Source of the DNA: an uncultured Micrococcales bacterium
GTDB taxonomy: Bacteria; Actinomycetota; Actinomycetes; Actinomycetales; Microbacteriaceae
Assembly (NCBI GenBank): GCA_903909605.1
Contig: CAIVWH010000017.1
Location: forward strand, 1 to 32,117
Reading direction: 5' to 3'
DNA: 32,117 nucleotides
Shown here: positions 18,248-26,886 of the stretch, piece after piece
Layout: each line of letters starts with the position of its first letter
How positions within the stretch are numbered: position 1 is the first letter of the stretch
Made by a program: the position numbers and the translations under genes
Notes under the pieces: generated by a model
Databases searched by the model: none
What the model was told of the DNA's origin: nothing
The model's input: only the letters and a program-made list of their open reading frames with translations

Positions 18248-19764
18248 TAGTTGTTCAGCCTTTGCATCGCGTTGGCCGTTGCGATTGCCCGCAAAGGCGC
18301 ATTTGCCTTGTTCAGACATTCCTGCCACTCGCTCTCGGCAACCGAGTCGAGCACCAGGCCTGCCCCAGCCTGCACTCGCGCAACGCCGTCGCGGATGAAT
18401 GCAGTGCGGATGGCAATGGCCAGGTCTGCATTGCCGGAAAAGTCGAAATAGCCGACAACGCCACCGTAGTTGCCTCGGGCGGCGGGTTCGAGCTCGTCGA
18501 TGATCTGGAGTGCGCGTGGCTTCGGTGCTCCGCTCAATGTGCCGGCAGGAAAAGTGGCGCGAAACGCATCAACCGGCGATTGATCGTCGCGCAACGTGCC
18601 CTCGACGGTGCTCACCAGGTGCATGACATGGCTGTAGCGGTGCAACTGCATGAATTCGCTGACCCGAAGGCTGTCGGCCTTGCAAACTTTGAGTAGGTCA
18701 TTTCGCGCAAGGTCGACGAGCATCAGGTGCTCCGCCTTCTCCTTGGCGTCTTGCTGCAACCCCTCACCCAGTTCGACATCTTCATCGATGGTGACTCCAC
18801 GTGGGCGTGAGCCTGCAATCGGATGGGTAACCGCATGGCCTTGCTTCACAGTGACAAGCGCCTCTGGCGAGGCACCGACCACGGCGAAATCACCCGCGGC
18901 ATCGCTGAGATTTAGCAGGTACATGTAAGGGCTTGGGTTAAGCGAGCGCAGAACTCGGTAGACATCTAGCGGACTTGCCGTGACATCGGCATCGAAGCGC
19001 TGCGAGATCACCACCTGAAAAACGTCGCCGACTTTCACGTATCCGCGAGCCTTCTCGACCGAATCTAGAAAATCTTGCTTCGAGGTGCGAGCACGATAAC
19101 TTGGCGAGGCCTGCGTGAGCTCGGCGAGGAATGGCTTGCCTGGTTGCTGCAGCCCTTTTCGCAGCTCGGCAATCGCCTGCTTTGCTGCGGCGTAACTGGC
19201 AGCCACATCGAAGCCTTCGTCGACAAAGATGTTGCTAACCAGCTGCAGGGTTCCGGTGTGGTGATCAACTACAACGAGTTCGCTGAACATCGAAAGGCAA
19301 ACAATCGGGGCGTCGAATTCAACTGCCGGGCGGTTCGGCAGGTTTTCAATTTCACGGATGAGGTCCCAGCCGATTGTGCCGACCAAGCCAGAGACCAGCG
19401 GAGGTAAGCCGCCTATCGGCTTGCTGGTCCAGGCCCTGCGAAGTTGTTCGATGGCGGCAATTGCGGTCGATGAATCTAATTCGGCACTGTCAGGAAGAGC
19501 CGCGTGGCCCGCCGGGGAACGCCAGCGAATCTTGGTGTCGACATCCTGGATTAGGTACCCGCGCGAATTGACACCGATGAATGAGTAACGCGCCCAAACC
19601 CCTTGCTCAGCAGATTCGAGCAGGAATGAGCCTTCGCGGCCCTCGGCGAGCTTTTCAAAAACCGAAAGGGGTGTCTCGGAGGTCGAAAACAGTGTTTCGA
19701 TCAGCGGGATAACCCTATGGTCGTTCGCGAGACTGGCGACTTGTGATTGGTCGAAATTAAGCAT
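18247..19764 (-). CDS. trpE: Anthranilate synthase component I
   Basis: TrpE turns chorismate and ammonia into anthranilate and pyruvate, the first committed step to tryptophan; the glutaminase partner TrpG is not in this window. The 505-residue protein has the N-terminal domain with LLES near residue 50, part of the tryptophan feedback site in TrpE, and a C-terminal chorismate-binding domain (about 240-495). The latter shows [41 protein letters not shown] and [11 protein letters not shown]. The ATG at 19764 overlaps the end of hisI by eight bases (ATGCTTAA), leaving no room for a leader peptide or attenuator, so regulation of the trp genes must act elsewhere or by feedback. Confidence 0.96.
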   Translation of the reverse strand: MLNFDQSQVASLANDHRVIPLIETLFSTSETPLSVFEKLAEGREGSFLLESAEQGVWARYSFIGVNSRGYLIQDVDTKIRWRSPAGHAALPDSAELDSSTAIAAIEQLRRAWTSKPIGGLPPLVSGLVGTIGWDLIREIENLPNRPAVEFDAPIVCLSMFSELVVVDHHTGTLQLVSNIFVDEGFDVAASYAAAKQAIAELRKGLQQPGKPFLAELTQASPSYRARTSKQDFLDSVEKARGYVKVGDVFQVVISQRFDADVTASPLDVYRVLRSLNPSPYMYLLNLSDAAGDFAVVGASPEALVTVKQGHAVTHPIAGSRPRGVTIDEDVELGEGLQQDAKEKAEHLMLVDLARNDLLKVCKADSLRVSEFMQLHRYSHVMHLVSTVEGTLRDDQSPVDAFRATFPAGTLSGAPKPRALQIIDELEPAARGNYGGVVGYFDFSGNADLAIAIRTAFIRDGVARVQAGAGLVLDSVAESEWQECLNKANAPLRAIATANAMQRLNN

Positions 19765-20128
19765 CTACACCCATTTTCACACGGGCGGTGTCGAAGCAGC
19801 TCACCGTTCCGTTGTGGCAGGCTGGACCGCTGGGGTGTACCAGCAACAACACGGCATCTCCGTCGCAATCTAGCTGCATCTCAACCACGTGCTGAGTGTT
19901 TCCGCTAGTGGCTCCTTTGACCCAGATTTCCTGACGGGAACGTGACCAGAAGGTAGCGATGCCAGTTTCGAGGGTCTGCGCCAGAGCATCCCGGTTTTGG
20001 TAGGCAAGCATCAGCACTCGCCCGCTGCTTGCATCCTGCACGACTGCGGCAACCAGCCCGCCGTTGTCGAAGCCCACATCGGACAGGTTGAATTCTCGTG
20101 GCTGGAAGTTGCTATCGGTTGGGTTCAT
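19757..20128 (-). CDS. hisI: Phosphoribosyl-AMP cyclohydrolase
   Basis: HisI opens the adenine ring of phosphoribosyl-AMP, the third step of histidine synthesis, with zinc. The 123-residue product is the stand-alone form; the second activity (HisE) is encoded separately three genes upstream. Motifs are [29 protein letters not shown], the metal-binding DCDGDA, and [12 protein letters not shown] with its conserved cysteines. The ATG at 20128 overlaps the hisF stop as ATGA, and the 3' end overlaps trpE, tying the his and trp genes into one translational chain. The intact motifs suggest an active enzyme. Confidence 0.96.
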   Translation of the reverse strand: MNPTDSNFQPREFNLSDVGFDNGGLVAAVVQDASSGRVLMLAYQNRDALAQTLETGIATFWSRSRQEIWVKGATSGNTQHVVEMQLDCDGDAVLLLVHPSGPACHNGTVSCFDTARVKMGVDA

Positions 20129-20886
20129 CGCACCACGAAACCTTCGCTGTGAAGAGCCTGCTTAGCGTCTCTGATGCTGACCGACCCCTCATGAAAAATG
20201 CTGGCAGCCAAAACTGCATCGGCGCCAGCCCGGGCTGCCCCGGCGAAATCGGCCGCGCTTCCTGCGCCTCCCGATGCGATTATTGGAACCTTGCTGATTG
20301 ATCGAACCAGTTCGATTAGTTCTACATCGAATCCGGTTCGTGTGCCGTCTGCATCGATTGAATTAACCAGCAGCTCGCCAGCTCCCAACTGTTGCACCCG
20401 CTCAATCCAGGCGAATGCGTCCAAGCCGGTTTCCTTGGACCCGCCATGAGTCGTCACGGTAAAGCCAGATTCGGTTTGCTTGCTGCGCTTGATGTCGAGC
20501 GAAATCACCAAAACCTGGTTGCCGAACCGATCTGCAATCTGACTGAGTAGTTCGGGGTTGGCAATTCCGGCAGAGCCGACAGAAACCTTGTCGGCGCCAG
20601 AAGCAAGCAGGTTGGCAACATCTGACACGGCACGGATGCCCCCGCCAACGGTAAGCGGAATGAAGAGTTTCTCGGCGGTTGCTGTCACGAGGTCATACAT
20701 GGTGTTGCGATTATCCACCGTGGCCTTGACGTCCAGGAAGGTGAGTTCATCGGCAGTTTCTTGGTAGTAGGCCGTGGCAAGCTCGATCGGGTCGCCGGCG
20801 TCCCGAAGATTCAGAAAGTTCACGCCTTTGACAACTCGCCCATCGGCGACATCGAGGCATGGAATCACTCGAACGGCAAGTGACAT
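20125..20886 (-). CDS. hisF: Imidazole glycerol phosphate synthase subunit HisF
   Basis: HisF is the cyclase of imidazole glycerol phosphate synthase; it uses ammonia from its partner HisH to make imidazole glycerol phosphate and AICAR. The 253-residue half-barrel repeat protein has the two catalytic aspartates, Asp12 (VIPCLDV) and the one in ISLDIK near residue 130. The phosphate-binding loops are GGGIRAVSD and ASGGAGSA. HisH and HisA, its usual neighbours, are absent here and must lie elsewhere. The ATG at 20886 shares a base with the hisG stop (TAATG), and its stop overlaps hisI by four bases. Confidence 0.97.
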   Translation of the reverse strand: MSLAVRVIPCLDVADGRVVKGVNFLNLRDAGDPIELATAYYQETADELTFLDVKATVDNRNTMYDLVTATAEKLFIPLTVGGGIRAVSDVANLLASGADKVSVGSAGIANPELLSQIADRFGNQVLVISLDIKRSKQTESGFTVTTHGGSKETGLDAFAWIERVQQLGAGELLVNSIDADGTRTGFDVELIELVRSISKVPIIASGGAGSAADFAGAARAGADAVLAASIFHEGSVSIRDAKQALHSEGFVVR

Positions 20887-21725
20887 TAGATTCTCGCTGC
20901 GTGCAGCGCACTCACCAGGATCGCGCGTGCTCCAAGTAAGTAGAGCTCATCCATCTTTTGGTTGACCTCATCGGCCTTGACCAGGGCGCGCACTGCAACC
21001 CACTCGGGGTCGCGAAGTGGCGAGATGGTGGGCGATTCGATACCGGGAGTAATCGCGCTGGCTGCCTCAACCAGGCTGGCCGGGCAGTCATAGTCGATGA
21101 TGACGTAACTGCGCGCAACCACGACTCCCTGAAGACGGCGCAGCAAGTTCTCGTAACTCACCTTGGCACCGGGGGCAACAATCAGCTGTGCGCTGCTGAC
21201 CAGAAGCACATCGCCAAAGGTCTCCAGCCCGGCTTGTCGCAGTGTGTTGCCCGTGCTGACCACGTCGGCAACCGCGTCTGCAACTCCCAGCCGAACCGAC
21301 ACTTCGACAGCCCCATCCAAGGCGACGATTTTGGCCTTGATGCCCAGTCGCGACAGGTAGTCATCGACCAAACGCGGGTAGGCAGTTGCCACAGATTTAC
21401 CGTCGAGCTGTTGCATCGAGCTGAAGGCTCCGATTGGCCCGGCAAAGCGGAAGGTGCTGCCGCCAAATTCGAGGTCGGCTACCGATTCTGCCGCCGAGCG
21501 GCTGTCTAGCAGTAGATCTTTGCCGGTGATTCCAACATCGAGCGAACCAGCACCCACGTAGGTTGCGATGTCGCGAGGGCGAAGATAGAAAAATTCGATG
21601 TCGTTTGCGCTGTCGATTACGTGCAGATCCTTGGCGTCACGTCGAACCGAATAGCCGGCTTCCTTGAGCATCAGAATGGCTGTGTCCGAGAGGATGCCCT
21701 TGTTTGGGATGGCAACTTTGAGCAT
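20886..21725 (-). CDS. hisG: ATP phosphoribosyltransferase (long form)
   Basis: HisG joins ATP and PRPP to give phosphoribosyl-ATP, the first and feedback-controlled step of histidine synthesis. The 279-residue length marks the long, hexameric form, with catalytic domains (about 1-205) and a C-terminal ACT-like regulatory domain (about 206-279), so no HisZ partner is needed. Motifs include [10 protein letters not shown] at the start, [10 protein letters not shown], and the PRPP loop [16 protein letters not shown]. The ATG at 21725 shares its last base with the hisE TGA (TGATG). Histidine inhibition through the C-terminal domain is known for the family. Confidence 0.96.
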   Translation of the reverse strand: MLKVAIPNKGILSDTAILMLKEAGYSVRRDAKDLHVIDSANDIEFFYLRPRDIATYVGAGSLDVGITGKDLLLDSRSAAESVADLEFGGSTFRFAGPIGAFSSMQQLDGKSVATAYPRLVDDYLSRLGIKAKIVALDGAVEVSVRLGVADAVADVVSTGNTLRQAGLETFGDVLLVSSAQLIVAPGAKVSYENLLRRLQGVVVARSYVIIDYDCPASLVEAASAITPGIESPTISPLRDPEWVAVRALVKADEVNQKMDELYLLGARAILVSALHAARI

Positions 21726-21988
21726 CAGAGGTTGTCCTGCAAATCTTCAAGCGAGATGCCCTTAGCTGTCATGAGCACCTGAAGGTGATAGATGAGCTGA
21801 GAAATTTCCTCGGCAGTGCGTTGATTGCCCTCGTACTCGGCGGCCATCCAAACCTCGGCGGCTTCCTCGACGATCTTCTTGCCGATTTCGTGCACGCCTG
21901 CGTCGAGCCACTTCACAGTCTCTGAACCGGCTTCACGTGTGCGCGCCTTGAGCGCGATCTCTGCGAAGAGCTGGTCGAAGGATTTCAT
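21725..21988 (-). CDS. hisE: Phosphoribosyl-ATP pyrophosphatase
   Basis: HisE removes pyrophosphate from phosphoribosyl-ATP, the second histidine step. The 87-residue all-helical protein of the MazG-like fold shows [14 protein letters not shown] (residues 37-50) with its metal-binding glutamates, and [14 protein letters not shown], as I recall for mycobacterial HisE. The ATG at 21988 has no Shine-Dalgarno sequence. TAATCT lies exactly six bases before it, so it may be the leaderless first gene of the his-trp transcript. It follows rpe by 61 bases, and hisG follows with a one-base overlap. Confidence 0.95.
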   Translation of the reverse strand: MKSFDQLFAEIALKARTREAGSETVKWLDAGVHEIGKKIVEEAAEVWMAAEYEGNQRTAEEISQLIYHLQVLMTAKGISLEDLQDNL

Positions 21989-21994
21989 CTGTAA

Positions 21995-22000
21995 AGATTA
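21995..22000 (-). promoter_or_regulatory. Candidate -10 element for leaderless hisE
   Basis: The minus strand reads TAATCT, six bases (TTACAG), then the hisE ATG. It fits TANNNT at exact leaderless spacing, and no ribosome-binding site precedes the ATG. The 61-base gap also has two close copies of CTAGGC. No clear -35 is visible. It could be the promoter of the whole his-trp run. Confidence 0.5.
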
Positions 22001-22049
22001 GCCGAGCCTCGCCCCGCTCGCCTAGTCATTGCCTAGCGTTACAGCCGAT

Positions 22050-22724
22050 TCAGTGGTCTGTTCGCTCGTGACCGTGATTTGCGAGATCGCGCAATTTGGC
22101 TATCTGCAGGTTTCGATTCTCGGCCCGAAAAACCGAGCTACCCGCAACGAAGGTGTCTGCACCTTTGGCCGAAACTGCTTCGATGTTGCTCTCATCGATG
22201 CCGCCGTCTACCTGCAACCAAACATCGAGTTTCTCCGAGTCGATTTTGCGTCGAGCTGCCGAGACCTTCTCGAGGGTGTTCTCGATGAGGGACTGTCCGC
22301 CAAATCCGGGTTCGACAGTCATCACCAGGAGTTGATCAAATTCCTGAAGCAGGTCTAGGTATTGCTCCAGCCCGGTGCCCGGCTTGAGGGCTAGGCCAAC
22401 CCTCGATCCGGCAGCCCTGATGCGCCTAGCCAAAGCAACTGGGTCGCTTGTTGCCTCAGCGTGGAAGGTCACCGAGAAAACCCCCGCCTCGGCGAAACCG
22501 GTTGCCCACTGGTCGACATCCGCGATCATGAGGTGTACATCCAAGGGCCTGGGAGTAATCTCTTGCATTCGCCTGACCATCGGCAACCCAAAAGTCAGGT
22601 TGGGCACGAAATGGTTGTCCATCACGTCAACGTGGATGAAGTCGGCCTGGTCGATTGTGTTGAAATCGCGTTCGAAATTGACGAAGTCAGCACTCAGAAT
22701 GCTTGGGTTGATTCGGGCTGACAT
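22050..22724 (-). CDS. rpe: Ribulose-phosphate 3-epimerase
   Basis: Rpe interconverts ribulose 5-phosphate and xylulose 5-phosphate in the pentose phosphate pathway, a metal-dependent cytoplasmic reaction. The 224-residue TIM barrel begins MSARINPSILSADF and has HVDVMDNHFVPNLTFG, DVHLMI, the MTVEPGFGGQ loop, and QVDGGID with the catalytic aspartate. The ATG at 22724 is six bases after TAGGCT, which overlaps the rsmB stop codon; there is no Shine-Dalgarno sequence. The gene sits between rsmB and hisE, and its product feeds ribose phosphate to the neighbouring his and trp pathways, though this placement may simply be inherited synteny. Confidence 0.97.
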   Translation of the reverse strand: MSARINPSILSADFVNFERDFNTIDQADFIHVDVMDNHFVPNLTFGLPMVRRMQEITPRPLDVHLMIADVDQWATGFAEAGVFSVTFHAEATSDPVALARRIRAAGSRVGLALKPGTGLEQYLDLLQEFDQLLVMTVEPGFGGQSLIENTLEKVSAARRKIDSEKLDVWLQVDGGIDESNIEAVSAKGADTFVAGSSVFRAENRNLQIAKLRDLANHGHERTDH

Positions 22725-22728
22725 GGTT

Positions 22729-24114
22729 TTAGCCTAACGACTTGCGAATTAGAGCGATGAACAGGTCGTCTGTGCCGTGGATGTGTGACCAAAGCTGAAC
22801 CGATTTTCGCGAGCTGTTCAGTTCGAGTTTGGGGTTGATCTGGCTCAGTGTGGTTGCGGTGTCGAGCTGTTCAAAGCTGGCTCCGAACTTGCGCGCCGCC
22901 CACTCAATCACGGATGCGGTTTCGCCAATGTGCGGTGAACAGGTAACGTATGCCAAAACGCCGCCGGGTTTCAGCGCCAGCCAGGCGCTGGTGAGTAGCT
23001 GCTCCTGTAGTCGGGAGAGTTCACCGATGTCCTTCGGCTGTTTTCTCCAGCGCGCCTCTGGGCGCCGGCGAAGTGCGCCTAGGCCTGAGCACGGCGCATC
23101 CAGCAGAATTCGGTCGAACTTGTTGGGGGTTGTCGTTCCCCACTCTCTTGCGTCGGTTGTGACAATTTCGACGCCGTCGATGAGGCCGCTTTGCCCGAGG
23201 GCCGAAACAACGAGCGAGGTGCGATGTGGCTGCAACTCGCTTGCGGTGAGCCGAGCTCCGTGCGATCTGGCTTCGGCAGCGAGCAACGCGGCCTTTCCAC
23301 CCGGGCCAGCGCACATGTCTAGCCACAGCTCAGGTTGGTCACCAACTAATGCAGTGCCCATGTCAAAACGCGAAAGCGCAAGTGCCGCCAATTGCGACCC
23401 AGCGTCTTGCACGCGAAGTCGCCCTGCGATCACCGAATCAAGCCGACCGGGATCGCCACTCTCCAACTCAAACCCAATCGGGCTTGCATCGGTCGGTTTG
23501 TGATCAACAACGTCAGCATCGTGTGCAAGACCTGGCAGTGCGACCAAGTTCACCTTCGGAGATATATTGTCGGATTCAAGCAGCGCGGCCAGTTCATCAC
23601 CGCGGCCATCTGCATCCAGGCCTTTTTGCAATGCCCTAACCACCCAGGCAGGGTGCGAATAGGTAATGGCCAGCAACTCAATCGGATCGCTAACATCTGC
23701 GGTGATTAGCTCGATCCACTGCTGGTAGTCACGCTCGCTGATGCGTCGAAGGCACCCGTTTACAAAGCCAACTGCCCCTTGAGACGCGACCTCTTTGGCT
23801 AGGTTGACCGTCTCGTTGATTGCCGCGTGTGGCGATACTCGCATGCTGAGCAGCTGGTGTGCCCCGAGTCGCAGCAGGATTTTTGCTGGGCCAGTGATCT
23901 CGGAGAGTTTGCGTCCTGCGGCAACCTCGATTATTCGGTCGTAAGTGCCCTGCCGCCTAAGCGTTCCAAAGGCAAGTTCCTGCGCCATGCCGGCATCGCG
24001 TTGTTCCAGTCGAGCCTGCTTAAGCAATTTAGGAAGCAGAAGATTGGCGTATGCGTCGTCATTCTCTACCGACAGCAACGTCTGGAAGGCGACTGAGCGC
24101 GCGCTTGGTTTCAT
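22729..24114 (-). CDS. rsmB: 16S rRNA (cytosine-967-C5)-methyltransferase
   Basis: RsmB methylates C5 of cytosine 967 of 16S rRNA with SAM. The 461-residue protein has an N-terminal NusB-like RNA-binding domain (about 1-140) and a C-terminal Rossmann methyltransferase domain. Motif I is WLDMCAGPGGKAALLA, motif IV is ILLDAPCSGLGALRR, and motif VI is YVTCSPH with the nucleophile Cys392; both catalytic cysteines are present. I start at the ATG at 24114 (MKPSARSVAFQTLL), which overlaps the fmt stop as ATGA. A longer frame to 24330 runs over fmt and adds an Arg-rich segment without homology that I recognise. The fmt-rsmB pair is common in bacteria. Confidence 0.95.
   Translation of the reverse strand: MKPSARSVAFQTLLSVENDDAYANLLLPKLLKQARLEQRDAGMAQELAFGTLRRQGTYDRIIEVAAGRKLSEITGPAKILLRLGAHQLLSMRVSPHAAINETVNLAKEVASQGAVGFVNGCLRRISERDYQQWIELITADVSDPIELLAITYSHPAWVVRALQKGLDADGRGDELAALLESDNISPKVNLVALPGLAHDADVVDHKPTDASPIGFELESGDPGRLDSVIAGRLRVQDAGSQLAALALSRFDMGTALVGDQPELWLDMCAGPGGKAALLAAEARSHGARLTASELQPHRTSLVVSALGQSGLIDGVEIVTTDAREWGTTTPNKFDRILLDAPCSGLGALRRRPEARWRKQPKDIGELSRLQEQLLTSAWLALKPGGVLAYVTCSPHIGETASVIEWAARKFGASFEQLDTATTLSQINPKLELNSSRKSVQLWSHIHGTDDLFIALIRKSLG
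22731..22736 (-). promoter_or_regulatory. Candidate -10 element for leaderless rpe
   Basis: The minus strand reads TAGGCT, six bases (AAAACC), then the rpe ATG. The hexamer overlaps the last codons of rsmB (TTA GGC TAA). It is identical in sequence and spacing to the elements at coaE and polA. No strong -35 is visible. Confidence 0.55.
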
Positions 24115-25022
24115 CGAAGAACCTCGCCATCTCGCTGACCGCGCAACCAATCGGCCGCGTTCATCGGCCTCTTGCCGGCAGGTTGAACCTCCAAGAGTTC
24201 TAGGGCCTGCTGCGCACACTTCACAAAGACGCGCCCTCCAACCAGGATGCAGGTGCCCACTTGCCCATCGAGGCTCTGCAGTTCGGCCCTTGCGTCCAAA
24301 ATGCGCAATTGCGCCTCGCCGTGCTCGCACCAGGCAACCGGCTCGGGGTTAAATGCTCGAACCATGTGCTCGAGTGCGGTGGCAGGCCGGTTGAAGTCAA
24401 GCCGAGCATCGGCGCGAACCAACTTTCCGGCAAGTGATCCGCCGGCTGGTTGCACAGTTCCTTTGGCTGTTCCCGCTGCTAGCCCAGGCAGCAGTTCATC
24501 AAGCATGGTGATGCCGATGGAGGTTAATCTTTCGAGCAAGTCAAGCGAGTTCTCGCCTGGCTCAATAGTGGTTTCGACTTGCGAGTAAATTTCGCCGGTG
24601 TCCATACCCTCGTCGAGTTTGAAAATTGTCACACCGGTTGTCCGCTCTGCATTTAATAGGGCGTGTTGCACTGGGGCGGCTCCGCGGTATGCCGGAAGTA
24701 GCGAATAGTGCAGGTTGAACCATCCACCCGGCAAAAGTTTCAGGGTGCTGCTCTTTAGCAATGCCCCGTATGCCACCACCACGCCAAACTCGGCATCAGT
24801 GTGCTCGATGAGGGCGTCGATGTCTGGGGTGACTCTGTTGGCCTTAATGACACTGAGCCCCAGTTCACCCGCCATCGCGGCAACTGGTGACTCCTGCAAT
24901 TGGCCTTTTCGACCGACCGGTGCGTCTTCGCGGGTAAGCACGGCAACAACTGTGATGCGGGTAGCGAGGTGGTGCAGCACACGAGCTGCCTGCGCAGTAG
25001 TACCGGCAAAAAGGATCTTCAC
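24111..25022 (-). CDS. fmt: Methionyl-tRNA formyltransferase
   Basis: Fmt adds a formyl group from 10-formyl-tetrahydrofolate to initiator Met-tRNA. The 303-residue protein has an N-terminal formyltransferase fold (about 1-190) with catalytic Asn103, His105 and Asp141 in WFNLHYSLLPAYRGAAPVQ and LDEGMDTGEI, and a C-terminal OB-fold domain (about 205-303) that binds tRNA. The start is GTG at 25022, with GAGGTG upstream as a good ribosome-binding site. It is 14 bases after priA and overlaps rsmB by four bases. The N-terminal loop reads FAGTTAQAA, where the usual text is FAGTPEFA; this is not a catalytic site. Confidence 0.96.
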   Translation of the reverse strand: MKILFAGTTAQAARVLHHLATRITVVAVLTREDAPVGRKGQLQESPVAAMAGELGLSVIKANRVTPDIDALIEHTDAEFGVVVAYGALLKSSTLKLLPGGWFNLHYSLLPAYRGAAPVQHALLNAERTTGVTIFKLDEGMDTGEIYSQVETTIEPGENSLDLLERLTSIGITMLDELLPGLAAGTAKGTVQPAGGSLAGKLVRADARLDFNRPATALEHMVRAFNPEPVAWCEHGEAQLRILDARAELQSLDGQVGTCILVGGRVFVKCAQQALELLEVQPAGKRPMNAADWLRGQRDGEVLR

Positions 25023-25036
25023 ATCACACCTCGTGC

Positions 25037-26884
25037 CTAGACTACTTCGGCGTCATCCATTCGCACTCTTATGGAGCGGCTGTTTCGCCCACTTGCCGAT
25101 GTCTGCGGAGCGGCCGCTTCCATCAAAATCGCAGCGCGGAGTTCTTCCGCGAGTTTCAGACCGTCTGCGTAGGTGAACTTGAGCACGAAACGATTGTCGA
25201 CTCGTTGACCGTTCTTGATGGCAATCGGGCCAAGCACCTGAACCTGTGGCATGTGTAACTGAATGTGCGCGATCACCTTGCGCGCAACCTCTAGTTCGCC
25301 CTGGATGCTGGCCATGCGCAGATGTGGAGGAAAGGCGTGCTCTCGTCGCTCGTCCAACTCGTCTGCCGCAATCTGGCCGATCTGCCAGAGGGCAAGTTTC
25401 TGGCCAAGCGCTTGAGGGATACCAGCGAGCACCGCTCGCCCATCAGGCGCTAGCAGTGCAATTGCGTCGGCCCAGCGTGCGACCGCCCGCTCCGTTGCTC
25501 TCAGGCTGTCGAGGTGAAGGCTCGCCCCGGCATCGAGTATCACGACGGCGGCGTAACCACCGGCAATTTGCGGCTCGGCCCCAGGAGTTGCAACCACCAA
25601 CGCCTTGCCCGGTTTGACTTTCAAAACCGGCTTGTCGAACGAGGATTCGACCACCTTTGTTCCAGGAAACGACTTGCCAAATTCGGCAACCGTGCGAGTG
25701 GCCCCGCCAAGCCCTTGCCGAAGCGATTTTGAGCCGCAGTCGGCGCAGACGAAATCGAGGTTCTGGCGGTTGCACCAGCGGCAGCGGGGAACAGAAGTCG
25801 AGTCAATCCAGAGTGGCCCCGCGCAATCGCGACAGATTGCGCGAGCGGAACACTGCTGGCAATAACAAGCCCTCGCGATTCCGCGGTTGGCGACCTGAAC
25901 CAGCACCGCACCGCGATCGAGGCCCTGACTGATTGCGGCATAGGCCTGCGTTGAGTTGCGAGCGTTGTCTGGATCGAAGGAAACCTTTGGCGGTGTGCGC
26001 TGCTTGGAAACATCTCTAAGGTAGCCGATGTCGATGAGGCGATGGATGTCTGTTGATCTGGCTGCAGAGGAAAAGTGCAAGTCGCAGTCTTCAAGTTGCT
26101 GACGCACAAGCGCGACATCGCGAACCGCTAGGTACGGAGCGGTCTGTTCCGTGAGACTCTCGTCGCCCTCATCCTTGATGAAGATGAGCCCCAGGTTTTG
26201 AACCGGCGCGTAGATTGTTGACCGGTTGCCAACCAAGATGTGAGCGCCAGCGGTTTGCGAATCGAGGAAGGCCTTGTACCTTGCAGATTTGGCAAGAGAA
26301 GCCGAGTAGTCGATGAAGTCAATTGAGTCTGCGCTTAGCTGTTCGACAAGTGCGGCTTGATCTCGGTAATCGGGAGTGATGATGATGGTGGATTTGCCAA
26401 GCGCCCTGGTTGCCACCGCACGTTCAATGGCACTGCCAACCCACTCGGGTGTGATCTCGGTGGTGCGCTTTGCGGTCGAAGGCGTAGATTTCTGGTGAAC
26501 GGTGCCGCGGGTCTGGGCCCAGCTGGCAGCAGCAAAGGCCGCCTCGCTTCGAACCATTCGAGTTGGAACGGCCACTTTGATCAGGTCTCCGATTGAACAG
26601 ACAGATCTGTCGGCCAATGCTCGCAGCAGTCTGTAGACATTCGATGGCAGCAATCGCATCGGGCCGTTGACCCCAACAATCGGGCGGAGTTTGAACTCGG
26701 AACTCTCGGCGAGTTCGATGACGTATGCGTCGTGCTGCTTTGTGGATCGGCCCAACACCACGCGAACCATTGAGCCGATAGCCACTTGACCCAGAAATTG
26801 TTCGGGGATGGAGAAGTCGAAAGGTTTGTCGATGCTGAGCAACGGGCTGTCGACGACAACGCGAGCAACTGAGTACTCGCCCAT
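25037..26884 (-). CDS. priA: PriA-like primosomal protein N', helicase motifs absent
   Basis: PriA normally recognises stalled forks and reloads the replisome as a helicase. This 615-residue protein keeps the N-terminal DNA-binding domain (about 1-105: VARVVVDSPLLSIDKPFDF) and a zinc-binding block (about 338-390) with paired cysteines in CYCQQC, CRDC, CRWC and CADC. It also keeps the C-terminal domain with AFPPHLRMA and VLGPIA. The Walker A motif is missing: the matching place reads RALGKSTIIITP, without GxGKT. The DEAH-type box is reduced to KDEGDES. This is the known actinobacterial form, thought to lack helicase activity. I start at the ATG at 26884, two bases after the metK stop. It is shorter than E. 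coli PriA (about 730). Confidence 0.9.
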   Translation of the reverse strand: MGEYSVARVVVDSPLLSIDKPFDFSIPEQFLGQVAIGSMVRVVLGRSTKQHDAYVIELAESSEFKLRPIVGVNGPMRLLPSNVYRLLRALADRSVCSIGDLIKVAVPTRMVRSEAAFAAASWAQTRGTVHQKSTPSTAKRTTEITPEWVGSAIERAVATRALGKSTIIITPDYRDQAALVEQLSADSIDFIDYSASLAKSARYKAFLDSQTAGAHILVGNRSTIYAPVQNLGLIFIKDEGDESLTEQTAPYLAVRDVALVRQQLEDCDLHFSSAARSTDIHRLIDIGYLRDVSKQRTPPKVSFDPDNARNSTQAYAAISQGLDRGAVLVQVANRGIARACYCQQCSARAICRDCAGPLWIDSTSVPRCRWCNRQNLDFVCADCGSKSLRQGLGGATRTVAEFGKSFPGTKVVESSFDKPVLKVKPGKALVVATPGAEPQIAGGYAAVVILDAGASLHLDSLRATERAVARWADAIALLAPDGRAVLAGIPQALGQKLALWQIGQIAADELDERREHAFPPHLRMASIQGELEVARKVIAHIQLHMPQVQVLGPIAIKNGQRVDNRFVLKFTYADGLKLAEELRAAILMEAAAPQTSASGRNSRSIRVRMDDAEVV

Positions 26885-26886
26885 GG

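Noticed and set aside
19757-19770. trp leader peptide or attenuator before trpE
   Set aside because: hisI overlaps trpE by eight bases, so there is no space, and no Trp-codon run is visible at the end of hisI.
24115-24330. Longer rsmB from 24330
   Set aside because: It lies over fmt in another frame and is Arg-rich with no family match; the ATG at 24114 overlaps the fmt stop in the standard ATGA manner.
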